This document shows, piece by piece, positions 1 to 10,789 of a DNA stretch of 64,000 nucleotides (the first letter of the stretch is position 1; every line of letters begins with the position of its first letter). A program made the position numbers and the translations under genes. Under the pieces are notes generated by a model that searched no databases, had not been told where the DNA came from, and saw only the letters and a list, made by a program, of their open reading frames with translations. Source of the DNA: Bidens hawaiensis (lineage: Eukaryota > Streptophyta > Magnoliopsida > Asterales > Asteraceae); NCBI GenBank assembly GCA_021521415.1, contig JAIQDT010000108.1, forward strand, positions 1,452,001 through 1,516,000, written 5' to 3'.

Positions 1-685
1 GTTCCAAAAATGTATTAACCATGATTGCTTTGACCTCTCTAAGTTTCCGCACCACCCCCAAAAGAACGTCCAGTCCGTCTCTAGTCTTGACACGACTCCA
101 GAACACTTTGGTGGGAACCGGTTTGACAAAACCTGGAACCGATATCTCGGTATCCGAGTTGCTCAACTCTATAAAGTCTTTGTTTAGATCATCACTGAGT
201 GTCCGGATATAAAATAGAAAACCAAGAAAAGCAGCATTAGAAGTGAAGAACATGTATGATGGAACATTAAATTCATTAGCCACATCTATCATGCAGGTGC
301 AAAACATATCAACGACAAAGCCAGCTATTCAACCCGAACATGATGCACTTATCATGTCAGCCACAACATTTCTGACATATTTGCAGTGACTTGGGATGAA
401 TTCTGTTATGAAAGATGTGGGAGATTTGGGGTCAAAAATTGATAGGGTTTCGTCTTGAGGGAGTTGAATGAAGGATATGCGATCATCCTTGGTGTTTTTA
501 GCTAATGATTCTATGTAGGTGGTGATAACCGAGTCAGATTTTGGGCCGGGAGGTTTGATGACAAGGACGGTTATGACAAGACGCTGATCACGATTCACAA
601 GTAAGTTTGCAATCTCGACGGTTGACATGATATGACCAAGTCCTGGGGAAGGGATGAATATCAGCTCTGCAACTGCAGTCTCCAT
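1..685 (-). pseudogene. UGT71-like UDP-glycosyltransferase, 5' part, nonsense codon, cut by window edge
   Basis: The reading frame starts at the ATG on 683-685 and encodes the N-terminal acceptor-binding half of a family 1 plant glycosyltransferase. It shows the PSPGLGH motif with the catalytic His near residue 18 and closely matches the intact relative at 2576-4033. Translation stops at a TGA on 329-331 (codon 119), where the intact copy has an Arg codon in the segment SGRIVGFVVD; a single C-to-T change in CGA would explain it. Beyond the stop the frame stays open and homologous down to base 1, through the catalytic Asp region (VVDMFC) and the segment ending VNTFLE, so the C-terminal half with the PSPG box lies outside the window. 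It is probably a recent pseudogene or a null allele. A sequencing error at one base cannot be excluded. Confidence 0.88.
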
Positions 686-729
686 ATTTGTTTAATTGTT
701 TTGGTTTCCTTGGAGTTTTCAGTCTCTTA

Positions 730-737
730 TATTTATA
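730..737 (-). promoter_or_regulatory. TATA box of the first UGT copy
   Basis: TATAAATA on the minus strand lies 45-52 bases upstream of the ATG at 683-685. The same element, with the same flanking bases, is found upstream of the other two UGT copies, so the core promoter was duplicated with the genes. The start site itself cannot be seen. Confidence 0.6.
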
Positions 738-2197
738 AACCATTTCTTGTAGATGATACCAATTTGCTGATGTTATTTTTTTGTAGGCGACCATTTTATA
801 TTAGCACCTAACAATGGAGGCCAAAATTATCATGATCATCTTCAATCTGCAACAAAAAAAAAACAAGAAAACAAAAACAAAAAGTCTGCTGGGACCATTC
901 TTCATTTCACATATTATTATATAAGAGTGAACAAAGATAAAATATTCAAAACCTGCCGGCCTGTTGTTTTAAGTTATGCACATAATATCATTCAAAATGA
1001 GCAGTTTACAAGTTGGCGGGTCAAACAGGTTGTATTTGATTCATTTGACTAGAAGACCTTGTTTCCAACTTTCATATTGTAAAAAGTTTTGTAATGAGTA
1101 GGAAAAAAGAGGCAAATTGATCATTGATGTCAGATCATGAAAGATTTTAGAAACATCAAAAGTATAAGCTTGGTGTGTATGTTATTATTGCTCGAAAGCT
1201 TTTGCTTATTTTTGTACCACTAAAATAAGTTAGAGCCATTATTGGTTGTATAGTTTATGTCTATCACCATATACCTCTACTTTTTACAATCATAAAGCAA
1301 ATACTTCCCCCATCACATTAAAATATTAAAAGTGTTCATATTTTCTTTTTTGTTTGTCCAAATACAAATGTTAACTTTTAAAATTTATTACTCAATTTTC
1401 TAGTTTACCCTTAAATACACACAACTAACATTAATAAACAATATTAATGGATCTAATTTCCAAATGCACTATTGTCATTTGATAAGCAAAAAATATAATC
1501 ATTCAATCTACCTTAAACTTTGTGTTTTTCAAATCGTGATATTTTTAATATGAATGAGAGAGTAATATTTTTTGTTTTAACGAGAAGGGTTTCAATTTTA
1601 GAATTCGTTAATTTGAGGCCCCCAAAATTGTTGAATAGACCTTGGGTTGGATTGATGCACACGTATATAATTTATATGCCTATTTATATGCCTCTTCGTA
1701 TATATGACGATGTACACGTAATCTATTTTTCAAAATGGTTAAACTTTAATAATCTCCAGTTTAATTAAAGAGTTTTATGTAATGAGAATCTCTAAGTGAG
1801 CGTTTAACGTATAAAAACCCAACTGGAATCATTAATTTCCAGAGGTATATAATCATTGCGATAAACTTTTGATGTGTCATGTGTGTTAACCGTTAAATAA
1901 AGTCTTACATCCAATCGAATATCTCAACAGTGGCGAATTCTAATTCTTGTTATTGTGTGTTTGTGGTGACATAATTTATATGTTATTGTATTTTCAGTAT
2001 AGTTTCATAAGCTCACCCCTACACACTGTTGTATATAAGACAATGACTACCATACCAACATTTTTCTGACAAAGAATATAAGTTTATTACCGGGACCAAA
2101 GACCACCCGATTAATTAAGCTCACCTATAATGACTCAAGTCAAGGAGTCTGATGCATATAAAGTTGTTAATTTTGATTTCATCTAGTGCAGTGGGAT

Positions 2198-2330
2198 ATC
2201 ATTGCTTGTAGATGGTTTGATCGATGTGGTGATGTTTGTGTGTTGGAGATCATTGCATATAAAGGTGGCAGGTGGTGTTTGTGTGTTGGAGATCATTGCT
2301 TGTAGATGGTTTGATCGATGTGGTGACTAG
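2198..2330. repeat. Two-copy direct repeat in UGT intergenic DNA
   Basis: The segment ATCATTGCTTGTAGATGG, followed by TTTGATCGATGTGGTGA, occurs at about 2198 and again at about 2292, a spacing of roughly 94 bases. GTGTGTTGGAGATCATTGC is also repeated in between. This is a local duplication with no visible function. Confidence 0.7.
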
Positions 2331-2575
2331 TGAGTTTATAGTATCGAAAACATAAGGGCAAACTTGTGCCCCATTCTAACACGTTATCCTCCCAACCTTA
2401 CCCAACTTGCTCGTTTTGTTACTTTACTTGTCTTTACTTTTATTTCTAGAACCGCACATTGCCAGAGTTAGATTTTCATAAGATGATCCTTATTATCGGG
2501 CTACATGGACAATACAGAGAAAACGAGACTTCAACATTAGCAAAAGGAAAAGAGTACAACAAAATGACGTCCAGA

Positions 2576-4033
2576 TCAAGAGGTGTAACTTATAAAATCT
2601 TGAATAAGATGACCAACAGATGCATATGACGAACCGCCTTCCACCACCACGGATCTACTCATCTCACTCATCTCATTCACTTTTGCTCTAACCTCTTTAT
2701 TCTCCATCACTCGTCTTATACCACTTTCTATCTCCTCACCTGTCACAATGACTGTATTAGCTTTTGGATTTGACAAATCTATCATATAATCCAACTTTAT
2801 CTCCACCGCTAATCCCAACTCCATCACCATTTTAAAAGCATTCATATGTTGCTCGGCATACAACGGCCATGTTGCTGACGGTACGCCGAACCATAAACTC
2901 TCCAACAATGAGTTCCACCCACAATGTGACACAAACCCTCCCACTGCACCATGACCCAACACCGCCCTTTGTGGGGCCCACCCGATCACTTTCCCTATGC
3001 CAAGTGTTCGCTCCATAAAGCCTTCCGGTAGTACCTCACTTGGATTCTCGTAATCGCGCGTGCCTGTTGATGTTTGATCTAATGGAGGTCGACGTAGGGA
3101 CCACACAAAACGGTAGCCACTCTGCTCTAAACCACGTGCTATCTCCTTCACTTGGACCTCATTAAAACTTCCCATACTCCCGAAGCACAAAAAGACAACC
3201 GACGAAAGCGGTTGATTATCCAACCAATTAAGGACATCATCATCAAACGGTTTCCCGACACTAGACCCGCCTTCTAGGTTGAGTATAGGTCCCACCGGAT
3301 ACACTGGCGGGATGCTGATGTCAGCAGACAACGACTCCAACGCGTGTGTTTCTAGATCCATGAACGTATTAACCATGATTGCTTTGACCTCTCTAAGTTT
3401 CCGCAGCATCCCTAGAAGAAAGTCCAGTTCATCTCTAGTCTTGACACAACTCCAGAACACTTTGGTGGGCACCGGTTTGACAAAGCTTGGGACCGATATC
3501 TCTGTATCTGAGTTGCTGAGCTCAATAATGTCTTTGTTCAGATCATCACCAAGTGTCTGGATATAAAATATAAAACCAAGAAAAGCCGCATTAGTAGTAA
3601 AGAACACATAGGTTGGAACGTTAAACTCATTAGCCACATCTATCATGCTTGTGCAAAACATGTCAACGACAAAACCAACTATCCGACCCGACCCCGATGC
3701 ACTTGTCATGTCAGCCACAACATTTCTGACATATTTGCAGTGACTAGGGATGAATTCAGTAAAGAAAGACATGGGCGATGTGGGGTGAAGAGTTGTTTCG
3801 TCTTGAGGGAGTTGAATGAAGGATATGTGATCATTCATGGTGTGTTTAGCTAATGATTCTATGTAGGCAGTGATGGCGGAGTTAGAATTCGGGCTGGGAG
3901 GTTTGATGACAAGGACGGTAATGGCGAGACGCCTATCACGATTCACCAGTAATTTTGCGATCTCGACGGTTGACATAATATGACCAAGCACGGGGGAAGG
4001 GATGAAAATCAGCTCTGCAATTGTAGTCTCCAT
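2576..4033 (-). CDS. UDP-glycosyltransferase, UGT71-like, intact
   Basis: This single-exon gene encodes 485 residues, the usual length for plant family 1 UGTs, which transfer a sugar from a UDP-sugar to hydroxyl groups of flavonoids, terpenoids or other small molecules in the cytosol. There is no signal peptide. The N-terminal half (about 1-250) binds the acceptor and has the catalytic His18 and its partner Asp124 (VVDMFC). The C-terminal half carries a complete 44-residue PSPG box at residues 352-395, with Trp at box position 22 (373) and Gln at position 44 (395), the pattern usual for UDP-glucose. The start is fixed by homology to both pseudogene copies. Residue 15 is Val where both relatives have Gly (PSPVLGH against PSPGLGH), next to the catalytic His. 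Overall similarity suggests subfamily 71 (for example the Asteraceae UGT71E type). The acceptor cannot be predicted. Confidence 0.93.
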   Translation of the reverse strand: METTIAELIFIPSPVLGHIMSTVEIAKLLVNRDRRLAITVLVIKPPSPNSNSAITAYIESLAKHTMNDHISFIQLPQDETTLHPTSPMSFFTEFIPSHCKYVRNVVADMTSASGSGRIVGFVVDMFCTSMIDVANEFNVPTYVFFTTNAAFLGFIFYIQTLGDDLNKDIIELSNSDTEISVPSFVKPVPTKVFWSCVKTRDELDFLLGMLRKLREVKAIMVNTFMDLETHALESLSADISIPPVYPVGPILNLEGGSSVGKPFDDDVLNWLDNQPLSSVVFLCFGSMGSFNEVQVKEIARGLEQSGYRFVWSLRRPPLDQTSTGTRDYENPSEVLPEGFMERTLGIGKVIGWAPQRAVLGHGAVGGFVSHCGWNSLLESLWFGVPSATWPLYAEQHMNAFKMVMELGLAVEIKLDYMIDLSNPKANTVIVTGEEIESGIRRVMENKEVRAKVNEMSEMSRSVVVEGGSSYASVGHLIQDFISYTS

Positions 4034-4066
4034 ATTTGTTTTGGTTTCTTTGGAGTTTTCACTTAT

Positions 4067-4074
4067 ATTTTATA
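4067..4074 (-). promoter_or_regulatory. TATA box of the intact UGT
   Basis: TATAAAAT on the minus strand lies 34-41 bases upstream of the ATG at 4031-4033. Its distance to the ATG is about 10 bases shorter than in the other two copies because a short stretch of the leader is missing. Confidence 0.6.
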
Positions 4075-5321
4075 CACCATTTCTTGTAGATGATACCAAT
4101 TAGCTGGTGTCAGGCTGAAAGTTATGACCATTTTATTTTATTACCTAACAATAGAGACCAATTAAAAAGAATCAGCATCATCTTCAATCTGCAACAGCAA
4201 AAAAACCAAAAAAGTCAGTTGGGGCCATCCTTCATTTCACATAATTTTTATATAAGACATAAGAGTGAACAAAGTTATAATATCATTCAAAACTTGCCTG
4301 TTGTTTTCACATGATATCATCAAAATGAGCAGTTTACAAGTTAGGTATTTGATTCATTTGAATAGATTACGAAAAAAAAAAGGTTTTGTAATGAGTAGGA
4401 AAAAGGAAAGAAAGGCAAATTGATCATTGATGTCAGATGCACATGAAGGATTTTTGAACATCAGAAGTATAAGCTGGGATCCCAATTTTAGAATTCGTTG
4501 TGGCCCCTAAAATTGTTAAACTGATCCTAGGTTGGATTATGCACATATACTTTATATGCTTAACTAGCCTTTAGCCCTCCTATTACGTTTTTTTTTTTTA
4601 CATTTGTTATATCTAATATTGTGAATATAATTTTAATTTCATTTATTGTAAGAATGTTTGTAATATATTTGCACATATTTTGATCAATTTATGTTTGATT
4701 ATGTTCGTTTATGTGTATATTCGTAATGAAATATTGAATGAATCATCTTAATTAATTTTTTTATATTAGTTTGTTTGTGTTCATTTAAGCTTTTTTATTA
4801 TATTCGTTTATATTTGTTTGTGTTCATTTACGTTTGTTCATATGTGTAGATTTATGTTCGTTTACCTTTTTTCAATTATGTTCGTTTACGTTAAATTTAT
4901 GTTCATGAACTGCTCATTAAAATGTTAAATGAACGAACATTAACCCCGATTTATATCAGAGAGCATTAATATCAAAAACTAAATAAGACATGATTTTATA
5001 AATTTAAGATAACATAGTATGCCAGTTATCTACCACCAGTCTCAACCGTTGTAAGCATGGAATCAAGGTTGGCTTGGTGGTGGTGGTATGAGTGATGAAG
5101 ATGAAAACGGGTTGATCATTTGACCCGGATAGGGTTTCATAAATAAAAGAGGATGTAATAGGAAACCCTATGTGAACCGGTGTTCGATTAACCAGTGTTC
5201 ATTAGGTGATTCGGGAGAAATCCAACAAAGAATGGGTGGTTGATGCATGAGAGTGGAGATTAACAATAGTTGGTGGTAATCGGAAGTTAATCGTTGATAA
5301 AGAGGATAGACCAACAACGGA

Positions 5322-5530
5322 GATAAAAGAGTTTCACAAATAAATAATCTATTATAACTCATTTAAGGGCTATTCGGGTTTGGTGAGACCCAATGAACCA
5401 TGACCCGTGAAAATTATTGTTTGATGATAAAAGAGTTTCACAAATAAATGAGATATTATAAGCTGGTTAAGGCTATCCGAGTTTGGTGAGACTCATGAAC
5501 CGCTCATTTTTGGGGAGGGAGAGACCAGAT
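5322..5530. repeat. Two tandem copies of a ~107-bp unit
   Basis: Each copy begins with GATAAAAGAGTTTCACAAAT (about 5322 and 5429) and continues through TTTGGTGAGAC to near 5428 and 5530. The copies have diverged by several substitutions and small gaps. Confidence 0.7.
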
Positions 5531-5576
5531 AGCGAAACCTAGAATTTTTTAGTAGCCGATAATATAGAGTATATAC

Positions 5577-5878
5577 TGTTAGATTATGACGGCCTTTTGG
5601 GATTTTGGGTTGATATTAGAAGACTAAGGACGCAAGGCCCATTTAGTTTTCTTGGTTCCTAAGTTAATTAACCATAATCTTGTTCTATTTATACCTGTAT
5701 TGTAATTGTAATTGTAATCTTGTACCGAGCTTAATAAAATACATAGTTGCAGCTATAGGTCGCCTTTACCGAACCACGTTAAATTATCGTGTTCCTATTG
5801 ATTTTATTTTCTGTTCGTTTGCATGATTTTCGTTTGTTTAATTGTGTTTTGGTTTCGCTACGCCACTTAATCCTAACA
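5577..5878 (+). repeat. 5' LTR of the copia remnant
   Basis: This 302-bp LTR starts TGTTAG and ends CCTAACA. It aligns along its length with 21108-21414, although the two have diverged clearly by substitutions and small indels, which points to an old insertion. It is followed after two bases by the tRNA-Met primer site. Confidence 0.9.
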
Positions 5879-5880
5879 AG

Positions 5881-5892
5881 TGGTGTCAGAGC
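5881..5892 (+). promoter_or_regulatory. Primer binding site (initiator tRNA-Met), copia remnant
   Basis: TGGTGTCAGAGC matches the usual plant PBS TGGTATCAGAGC with one change, two bases after the LTR end. Confidence 0.85.
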
Positions 5893-7305
5893 TTTGACTC
5901 GTTGTTAACACATGGTTCGTTGCACGGAAGACGATTCACATAGGTGTTTATCCTTTTTTTAAGATCAAATTTGGAGTAGGTTAGGGTTTGATCGAAACCC
6001 TTGAAAGCTGCCAGGTTAGTTCGAGATCAAAATCAAATATGTTGTCCCGTTTCTTTTTATTTTGGAGGTGTTTGTTATTAACATTAAAAAAAGGTGATTT
6101 GGTCTTTGAATTTCCTGGGTGAAAGAAAAGATAATTTCCTTATTCCAATGCTTGCGTCATCAAAGAGAAGTACTTTTCTTATATTTTTTTGTGTTTGGTT
6201 TCTTAGATAATGTGTAGTCGTAAAGCTCCACATCCAAGGGTTATGCGTCACGTGACGCCTAGTCAGAGTTATGGTTTTGTACAAAAACAGGCTGTAGTCA
6301 TAACTCTTCACATCCAGGGGTTATGCGCCACGTGGCGCCCAGTCACGTTTACATTTTTTTGCGCCCACCACCGGATCCAATTATTCCGACCACCACGAAA
6401 CCCACCGGATCCAACTATTCCGGCCACTATGAAACCCACCACCACCATGGTGTCACTAGATTCTCCGATTTGACGCCGTCGAAGTTCCGGCCACCATGAA
6501 ACCCACCACCACCATTTTTCCAACGATCCCTTTACCACCCACCACCACCACCATTTTTCTCCTTCTTCTCCGATCTGTAACTCACCCACCACCACCATTT
6601 TTTCTCCTTCTTCTCCGATCTGTAACTCACCCACCATTTTTTCCGGCGATCCCGTTACCACCCACCACCACCATTTTTTCTGGCGAAATTTGATTGATTA
6701 TCGAAATCCTCCATGTAAACCTGCGAATAAGAAGATAAAAGAGGAAGTGGGCCAGGCCAGTTCTCGCGTTGTATCTAAAACGCACCAAAAAAAATTTCAA
6801 CATAACGCGGGGGGGGGGGGGGGGTGTACCCCCCGCGTTTTCACCCAAAACGCAGCCACAACGTGACCATTACACATGGTCTTACATCGCAATAGAGGCA
6901 ATAATTTGTGGTTTTTATACCAAGACAGAAAGAAAGGAATAATTTTTTTGGGGGGTTCTTTGATTTACGGGACGAGGAGATTGACGTAGTGCCAGGTCAA
7001 AACTCTTTGAAGCCGTCGATTATGGTTTGGTGAAGAACTTTTGATATTCGTCGGGTTAAGGTTAGAGTTTGTGTATTTCAGGCTTTCCTTTTTATTTCTG
7101 GCTGTTTATTATCAATAGGGGTTTGGGGAACTGTAGTTTTTGTGAGCTTCAGTTGTGTTCGGGTTTAAATTTGTCTGAAAAGGTTATTTTGTTGGAGCAA
7201 ATTGGTTTATTTGACGGTGTTTAGTAGAACAACCGTCAAGTTTAGGTCCATGTCATTGTTGTGTATGTTCACTATTTTCGATTTGCTCCTTATTTGCTAT
7301 TTGAG
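5893..7305. other. Copia leader with low-complexity CCACCA sequence and palindromes
   Basis: No coding region is supported. It contains two G-box palindromes (6245-6338), CCACCACC-rich sequence (about 6365-6680), a 17-base G run near 6809 followed by a CCCCCCGCGTT arm that forms a GC-rich hairpin, and ACCATTACACATGG near 6864. The block from about 6200 to 6890 may be a separate small inserted element, because similar motifs (GTGTAATGG, CACGTGGTGCCCAATCA) recur at 24805-24860. Its ends could not be fixed. Confidence 0.4.
6245..6338. repeat. Pair of 14-bp perfect palindromes centred on CACGTG
   Basis: GCGTCACGTGACGC (6245-6258) and GCGCCACGTGGCGC (6325-6338) lie exactly 80 bases apart within a direct repeat that shares CACATCCA, GGGGTTATGCG and CCAGTCA-like flanks. 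The core is a plant G-box. Confidence 0.85.
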
Positions 7306-8630
7306 ATGACTGAAGATGGGAAGGTTCAAACTGAGAAGTTTGATGGTTCTGATTTTGGTTGGCGGAAACTATAAATAGAGTATTTGTTGTGTCCGAAAGA
7401 CTAGGATATGGTACTGGATGACGAACTAGAGAAAATGGATAAAGCGGATGAAACTGCTTGAAATTTAAAGAACAAGAAAGCCAGGGGATATATCATGTTG
7501 GTTGTGAAGAAGAGTGTCGGTTTCAACATCATGAAGGAAACCACGACACGTGGTATGATGGATGCTTTGTCAAACATGTATGAGAAACCCTCTGCTGCTA
7601 ACAAGGTGTTCTTGATGAAGAAATTGTTTACAACAAGGATGAATGAAGGGAACTCGGTAACGGTTCGCATTAACAATCTGAATTCGATTATGTCTATATT
7701 ATCGTTGCTAGATAGCTGGTCCAGGACAGAATTGTTGTTACAAGTTTCGTGGGGACCCATGGATTCACATTTGAGGGGATTAGAGACTTAGTTCTTGACG
7801 AGGATGTTAGGCATATGAATTCAGGTGGATCATCTTCCTCTAAATTGTTGTATGTTGGCAAGGGGATAGCAAGTAGCAGGGACAGTGGGAGCAAGGGTCC
7901 TAGGTCATCTAAACCGAGGAAAAATCTAACGTGTTAAATCTGCAACGAGGTGGGACATGTTAAGAGTGAATGTCCAAATAAAAAGAAGGAATTGAACATT
8001 ATTGTGGCTGAAAGTAACACTACTGGGGATGCTTCTAGGGATATATATGAGAATGACGCTCTATTTTGTAGTGTGGAACGCACTGTGGACTCTTGGGTCA
8101 TGGATTCTGGTGCTTCATTCCATGCGTACTCACTACAATTAAGCAATGAGGAATTCGAAGAAAGGGGACTTTAGGAAGGTAAGGTTGGGTAACGAGTAAA
8201 TCCTTGAAGTAACGGGTACATGAAACATCGATCCAAACACGTCTTTGGGAACTACATAGAGCTTAGGAAATGTCAAGACTGTCAGCTGGGAAATTGGATG
8301 AGCAGGACTAGACGTTAAGTTTGGTGGTGAAATGGAAGGTGATCGATGGGAATCTGGTTATTGCTCGGGGCTTGAAACGAGGATCGTTATACATGGTAAT
8401 GGTTCCGTCTAAGGGTGTGACCAACTCGGTGAAGACGATTGACAAAGTCTGGCTCGTTGAATCGGATAGAGCTAAGAGGGTTCACATTGCAAACGTGAAG
8501 CCTGGAGCGATACGGATGTCAGCTAAGTATGTTCGGAGGTATAAACTAGGTCAGGGGTTTGGTAACAGTGAGAGCACGGGGCGTGTTCTGGGTACAGTTC
8601 TAAAGGGTCGTTGGGTTTTGTAGACCGGGA
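7306..8630 (+). pseudogene. Ty1/copia gag and protease remnant
   Basis: A frame beginning at the ATG on 7306 reads as a copia Gag of the gag-polypeptide (UBN2-like) type, with KFDGSDFGW near the start and ALSNMYEKPSAANKVFLMKK further in. It is broken by stops at 7372, 7402 and 7459 and by a frameshift before 7749. The second frame continues through a CCHC zinc knuckle whose first half contains a stop (7935-7937; GHVKSEC is intact) to the aspartic protease motif WVMDSGASFHA at about 8092-8125. Then 8321-8623 matches a GAG-pre-integrase segment (WKVIDGNLVIARGLKRGSLYMV) followed by a stretch I do not recognise. Integrase and later domains are absent. It cannot encode a working protein. Confidence 0.82.
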
Positions 8631-9143
8631 TTCAGAATGTTAAAATCTCTCATGTGAATAGTTTGCTGATTAAGGAGAGTGTTCCTTCGAAGTCTTTGGA
8701 AGTGACAATGCAAGTCAGTGGGAGCCGATTGAGATTGAGGACGGGTTGGAGCTCGTGAGAGCTTCAATGGGACTTTCCGGGTAAGTGGAAAGATGGTTGC
8801 AACTAGAGGATCTGGACTACAACAGTCTTAGCTTGTTCTTGGAATCTGGAGGCTTGGAAGACTTGTTTTGAAGATTATTGGAGTTACTTGATGTTGATCG
8901 ATGTCGAAAGGTCACTCAAAATCATTTATAAAATTACCTCTACTAGCAAGGGCAAGTAAGGTGTCGAATTAACCGGGAATCAGGTGAAAGTGCTCGTTCA
9001 GTTTAATGCTTTTACTTAGTTATAATATGGCGGACAGATGATGTCAAGTGGTTTAAAAGTGATTTGTAAAAAAATAATATGAAAATAACCAATCTCCAGA
9101 TTTTAGGTTTTGAAGCAAGTTAGACAATTAGTAAAACATATTT
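8631..9143. other. Degenerate copia internal DNA
   Basis: No domain is recognised. Short open stretches continue the unrecognised segment seen at 8400-8623. The stretch ends with TATTT (9139-9143), the left target-site duplication of the nested element. Confidence 0.5.
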
Positions 9144-9590
9144 TGTAACATTCGTTACTTTTCAAACCCGAAAACCCGACTCATTTTAAATTTTCGGTTT
9201 TTGTTCTTGCTAAATTCATATACTTTAATAATATTATTAATTAATCTCAATTTTCGTTATATGTATTTTATGTGATCATTTCAATGTAAAAATACTTTTT
9301 ACCATCCTTATAGTATTGCATACTCAGTTAAAGATAATTTATTCATGAACTTTTTCCATGCAAATCATTACAATAAATCTTGGATTATTATTATTACTAT
9401 CTTTTTCATATGTTATTTTTTAATTAACTAATAAAAATAAAGCAATTAATGTTTTAATTAAATAAAATTTACTAAAAGAGTTAAAACACTTTGAAAACCT
9501 TTTAAAACATTTTAATTTTTTGTTTTTAATTATATTAAATATGATTAATTTTCATAAATCCCATAAGACATAACTACTTCATATCTTCAC

Positions 9591-9598
9591 TATAAAAG
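9591..9598 (+). promoter_or_regulatory. TATA box in 5' LTR of the LARD-like element
   Basis: TATAAAAG is conserved in both LTRs (here and at 18503-18510) in the context CTATAAAAGGAGGAC, the usual form of a plant LTR core promoter. Transcription would be expected to begin about 25-35 bases downstream. Confidence 0.65.
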
Positions 9599-9756
9599 GA
9601 GGACAAATCCTTCATTATTTTCACACCTCAATCCACTATTTTCTTAAGATTAAGAGCACTAACAAGTAAGTTTTATGATTCCATGCATTTTATAGTTTTT
9701 GTTTTGATTTAATGTTGAATGTTCATAATTTGTTCTTCATGATCATGTTACTTTTA

Positions 9757-10172
9757 GACAGAATTACAAATATTGTCCTTTATGTTTGCACTAAATTTCA
9801 GTGGTTGTCCTATATCTTTAAAAGTAACATAATTTGTACTTTACTTTTTTAAAATGTTACATTAGTTGTCCTTTAGCCCTAACCCAGTTAGTTTTTCTCG
9901 TTAAGTCTGGTCATGTTCCTTGCACATGGGGGCAAATTAGTAATTTCACCCAAGTATTAAAATGTTTTATTAATAAATGGGTGAAATTACTAATTTGCCC
10001 CCATGTGCAAAGCACGTGACCAGAATTAACGTGAAAAACTAACTGAGTTAGGGCTAAAGGACAACCATTGTAACATTTTAAAACGTAAAGTACAAATTAT
10101 GTTACTTTTAAAGATAAAGGACAACCACTTAAATTTAGTGCAAACATAAAGGACAATATCTGTAATTCTGTC
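9757..10172. mobile_element. Mutator-like MITE, 416 bp, almost entirely an inverted repeat
   Basis: The element starts GACAGAATTACA and ends TGTAATTCTGTC. Its two halves are inverted copies of each other for nearly the full length, including TTGTCCTTTA and GGGGGCAAATTAGTAA and their complements. It is flanked by the 10-bp direct repeat GTTACTTTTA (9747-9756 and 10173-10182). The other LTR (near 18657-18667) has the uninterrupted empty site with one GTTACTTTTA. A 9-11 bp TSD and long terminal inverted repeats fit Mutator-like elements. It has no coding capacity. Confidence 0.9.
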
Positions 10173-10752
10173 GTTACTTTTATCATAAAAATTTTTATAT
10201 TTTGGTCTTAAGAATCATTATGATCATGGATATCCAAAATAAACAATTTGATTTTTCTAAATCTTGGATCAAACCTAGTTATTTTGCAAGAACAAGCATG
10301 AATACATATTTATCTAAATCTTTTGATTTGTTGATCATCATAAACTTATATACTTTCTTTTAAATATAATGATTTATAAAAATTTCTTTTATTTAAAATA
10401 TTTTACAATAGATATAGCATACTTCATATCTTTAAACTAATAATTTAGTAAATTAATTATTGTTAATTTTATTTCAACATAAACTAATATTTATAATTTT
10501 TTTAAAAGAATTTCATGCAAAACATTTAAGTTAATTAATTAGTAAATTAATTAATTATGTTACTAGAATAAACATAAATTGTTTAATCATAAAGTGTTAT
10601 TAATATTGTTATTTAATCTTATATTAATAAGTTATAACTATTTATTTACAAATCATTCTTCAACTAATAAGCATCAAATGATTTATATAAACTTTATTCA
10701 TTTTGTTAAACTCATTACAAATCCCCAAGTCCACATTTGTCATAGGTTAATG

Positions 10753-10755
<3 letters not shown>

Positions 10756-10783
<28 letters not shown>
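10756..10783. repeat. (AT)n microsatellite in LTR
   Basis: An alternating AT tract. The matching tract in the 3' LTR at about 19240-19262 is shorter, so its length changed after insertion. Confidence 0.8.

Positions 10784-10789
<6 letters not shown>

Larger units (their letters stand above)
686..2575. other. Intergenic flank between two UGT copies
   Basis: No credible gene is seen. Bases 686-1165 and about 1595-1690 match the 5' flank of the intact UGT (4034-4560). About 425 bases of AT-rich DNA (roughly 1166-1592) are present only here, so they are an insertion here or a deletion there. Bases about 2470-2575 match the 3' flank of the third UGT (22615-22756). The rest is AT-rich, with a short direct repeat. 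Confidence 0.6.
4034..5571. other. UGT 5' flank and AT-rich intergenic DNA
   Basis: About 4034-4560 is the duplicated UGT 5' flank (compare 686-1690). From 4590 to 4960 the sequence is rich in variants of GTTCGTTTATGTT, a low-complexity stretch. The remainder has no supported coding region. It ends at the target-site duplication of the copia element. Confidence 0.55.

Noticed and set aside
1520..1768. 82-codon plus-strand ORF upstream of the first UGT
   Set aside because: AT-rich, no domain, and it overlaps flank sequence duplicated elsewhere without conservation of the frame.
6308..6661. Trp/Glu-rich minus-strand ORF
   Set aside because: Translation of the complement of CCACCA-type simple repeats.
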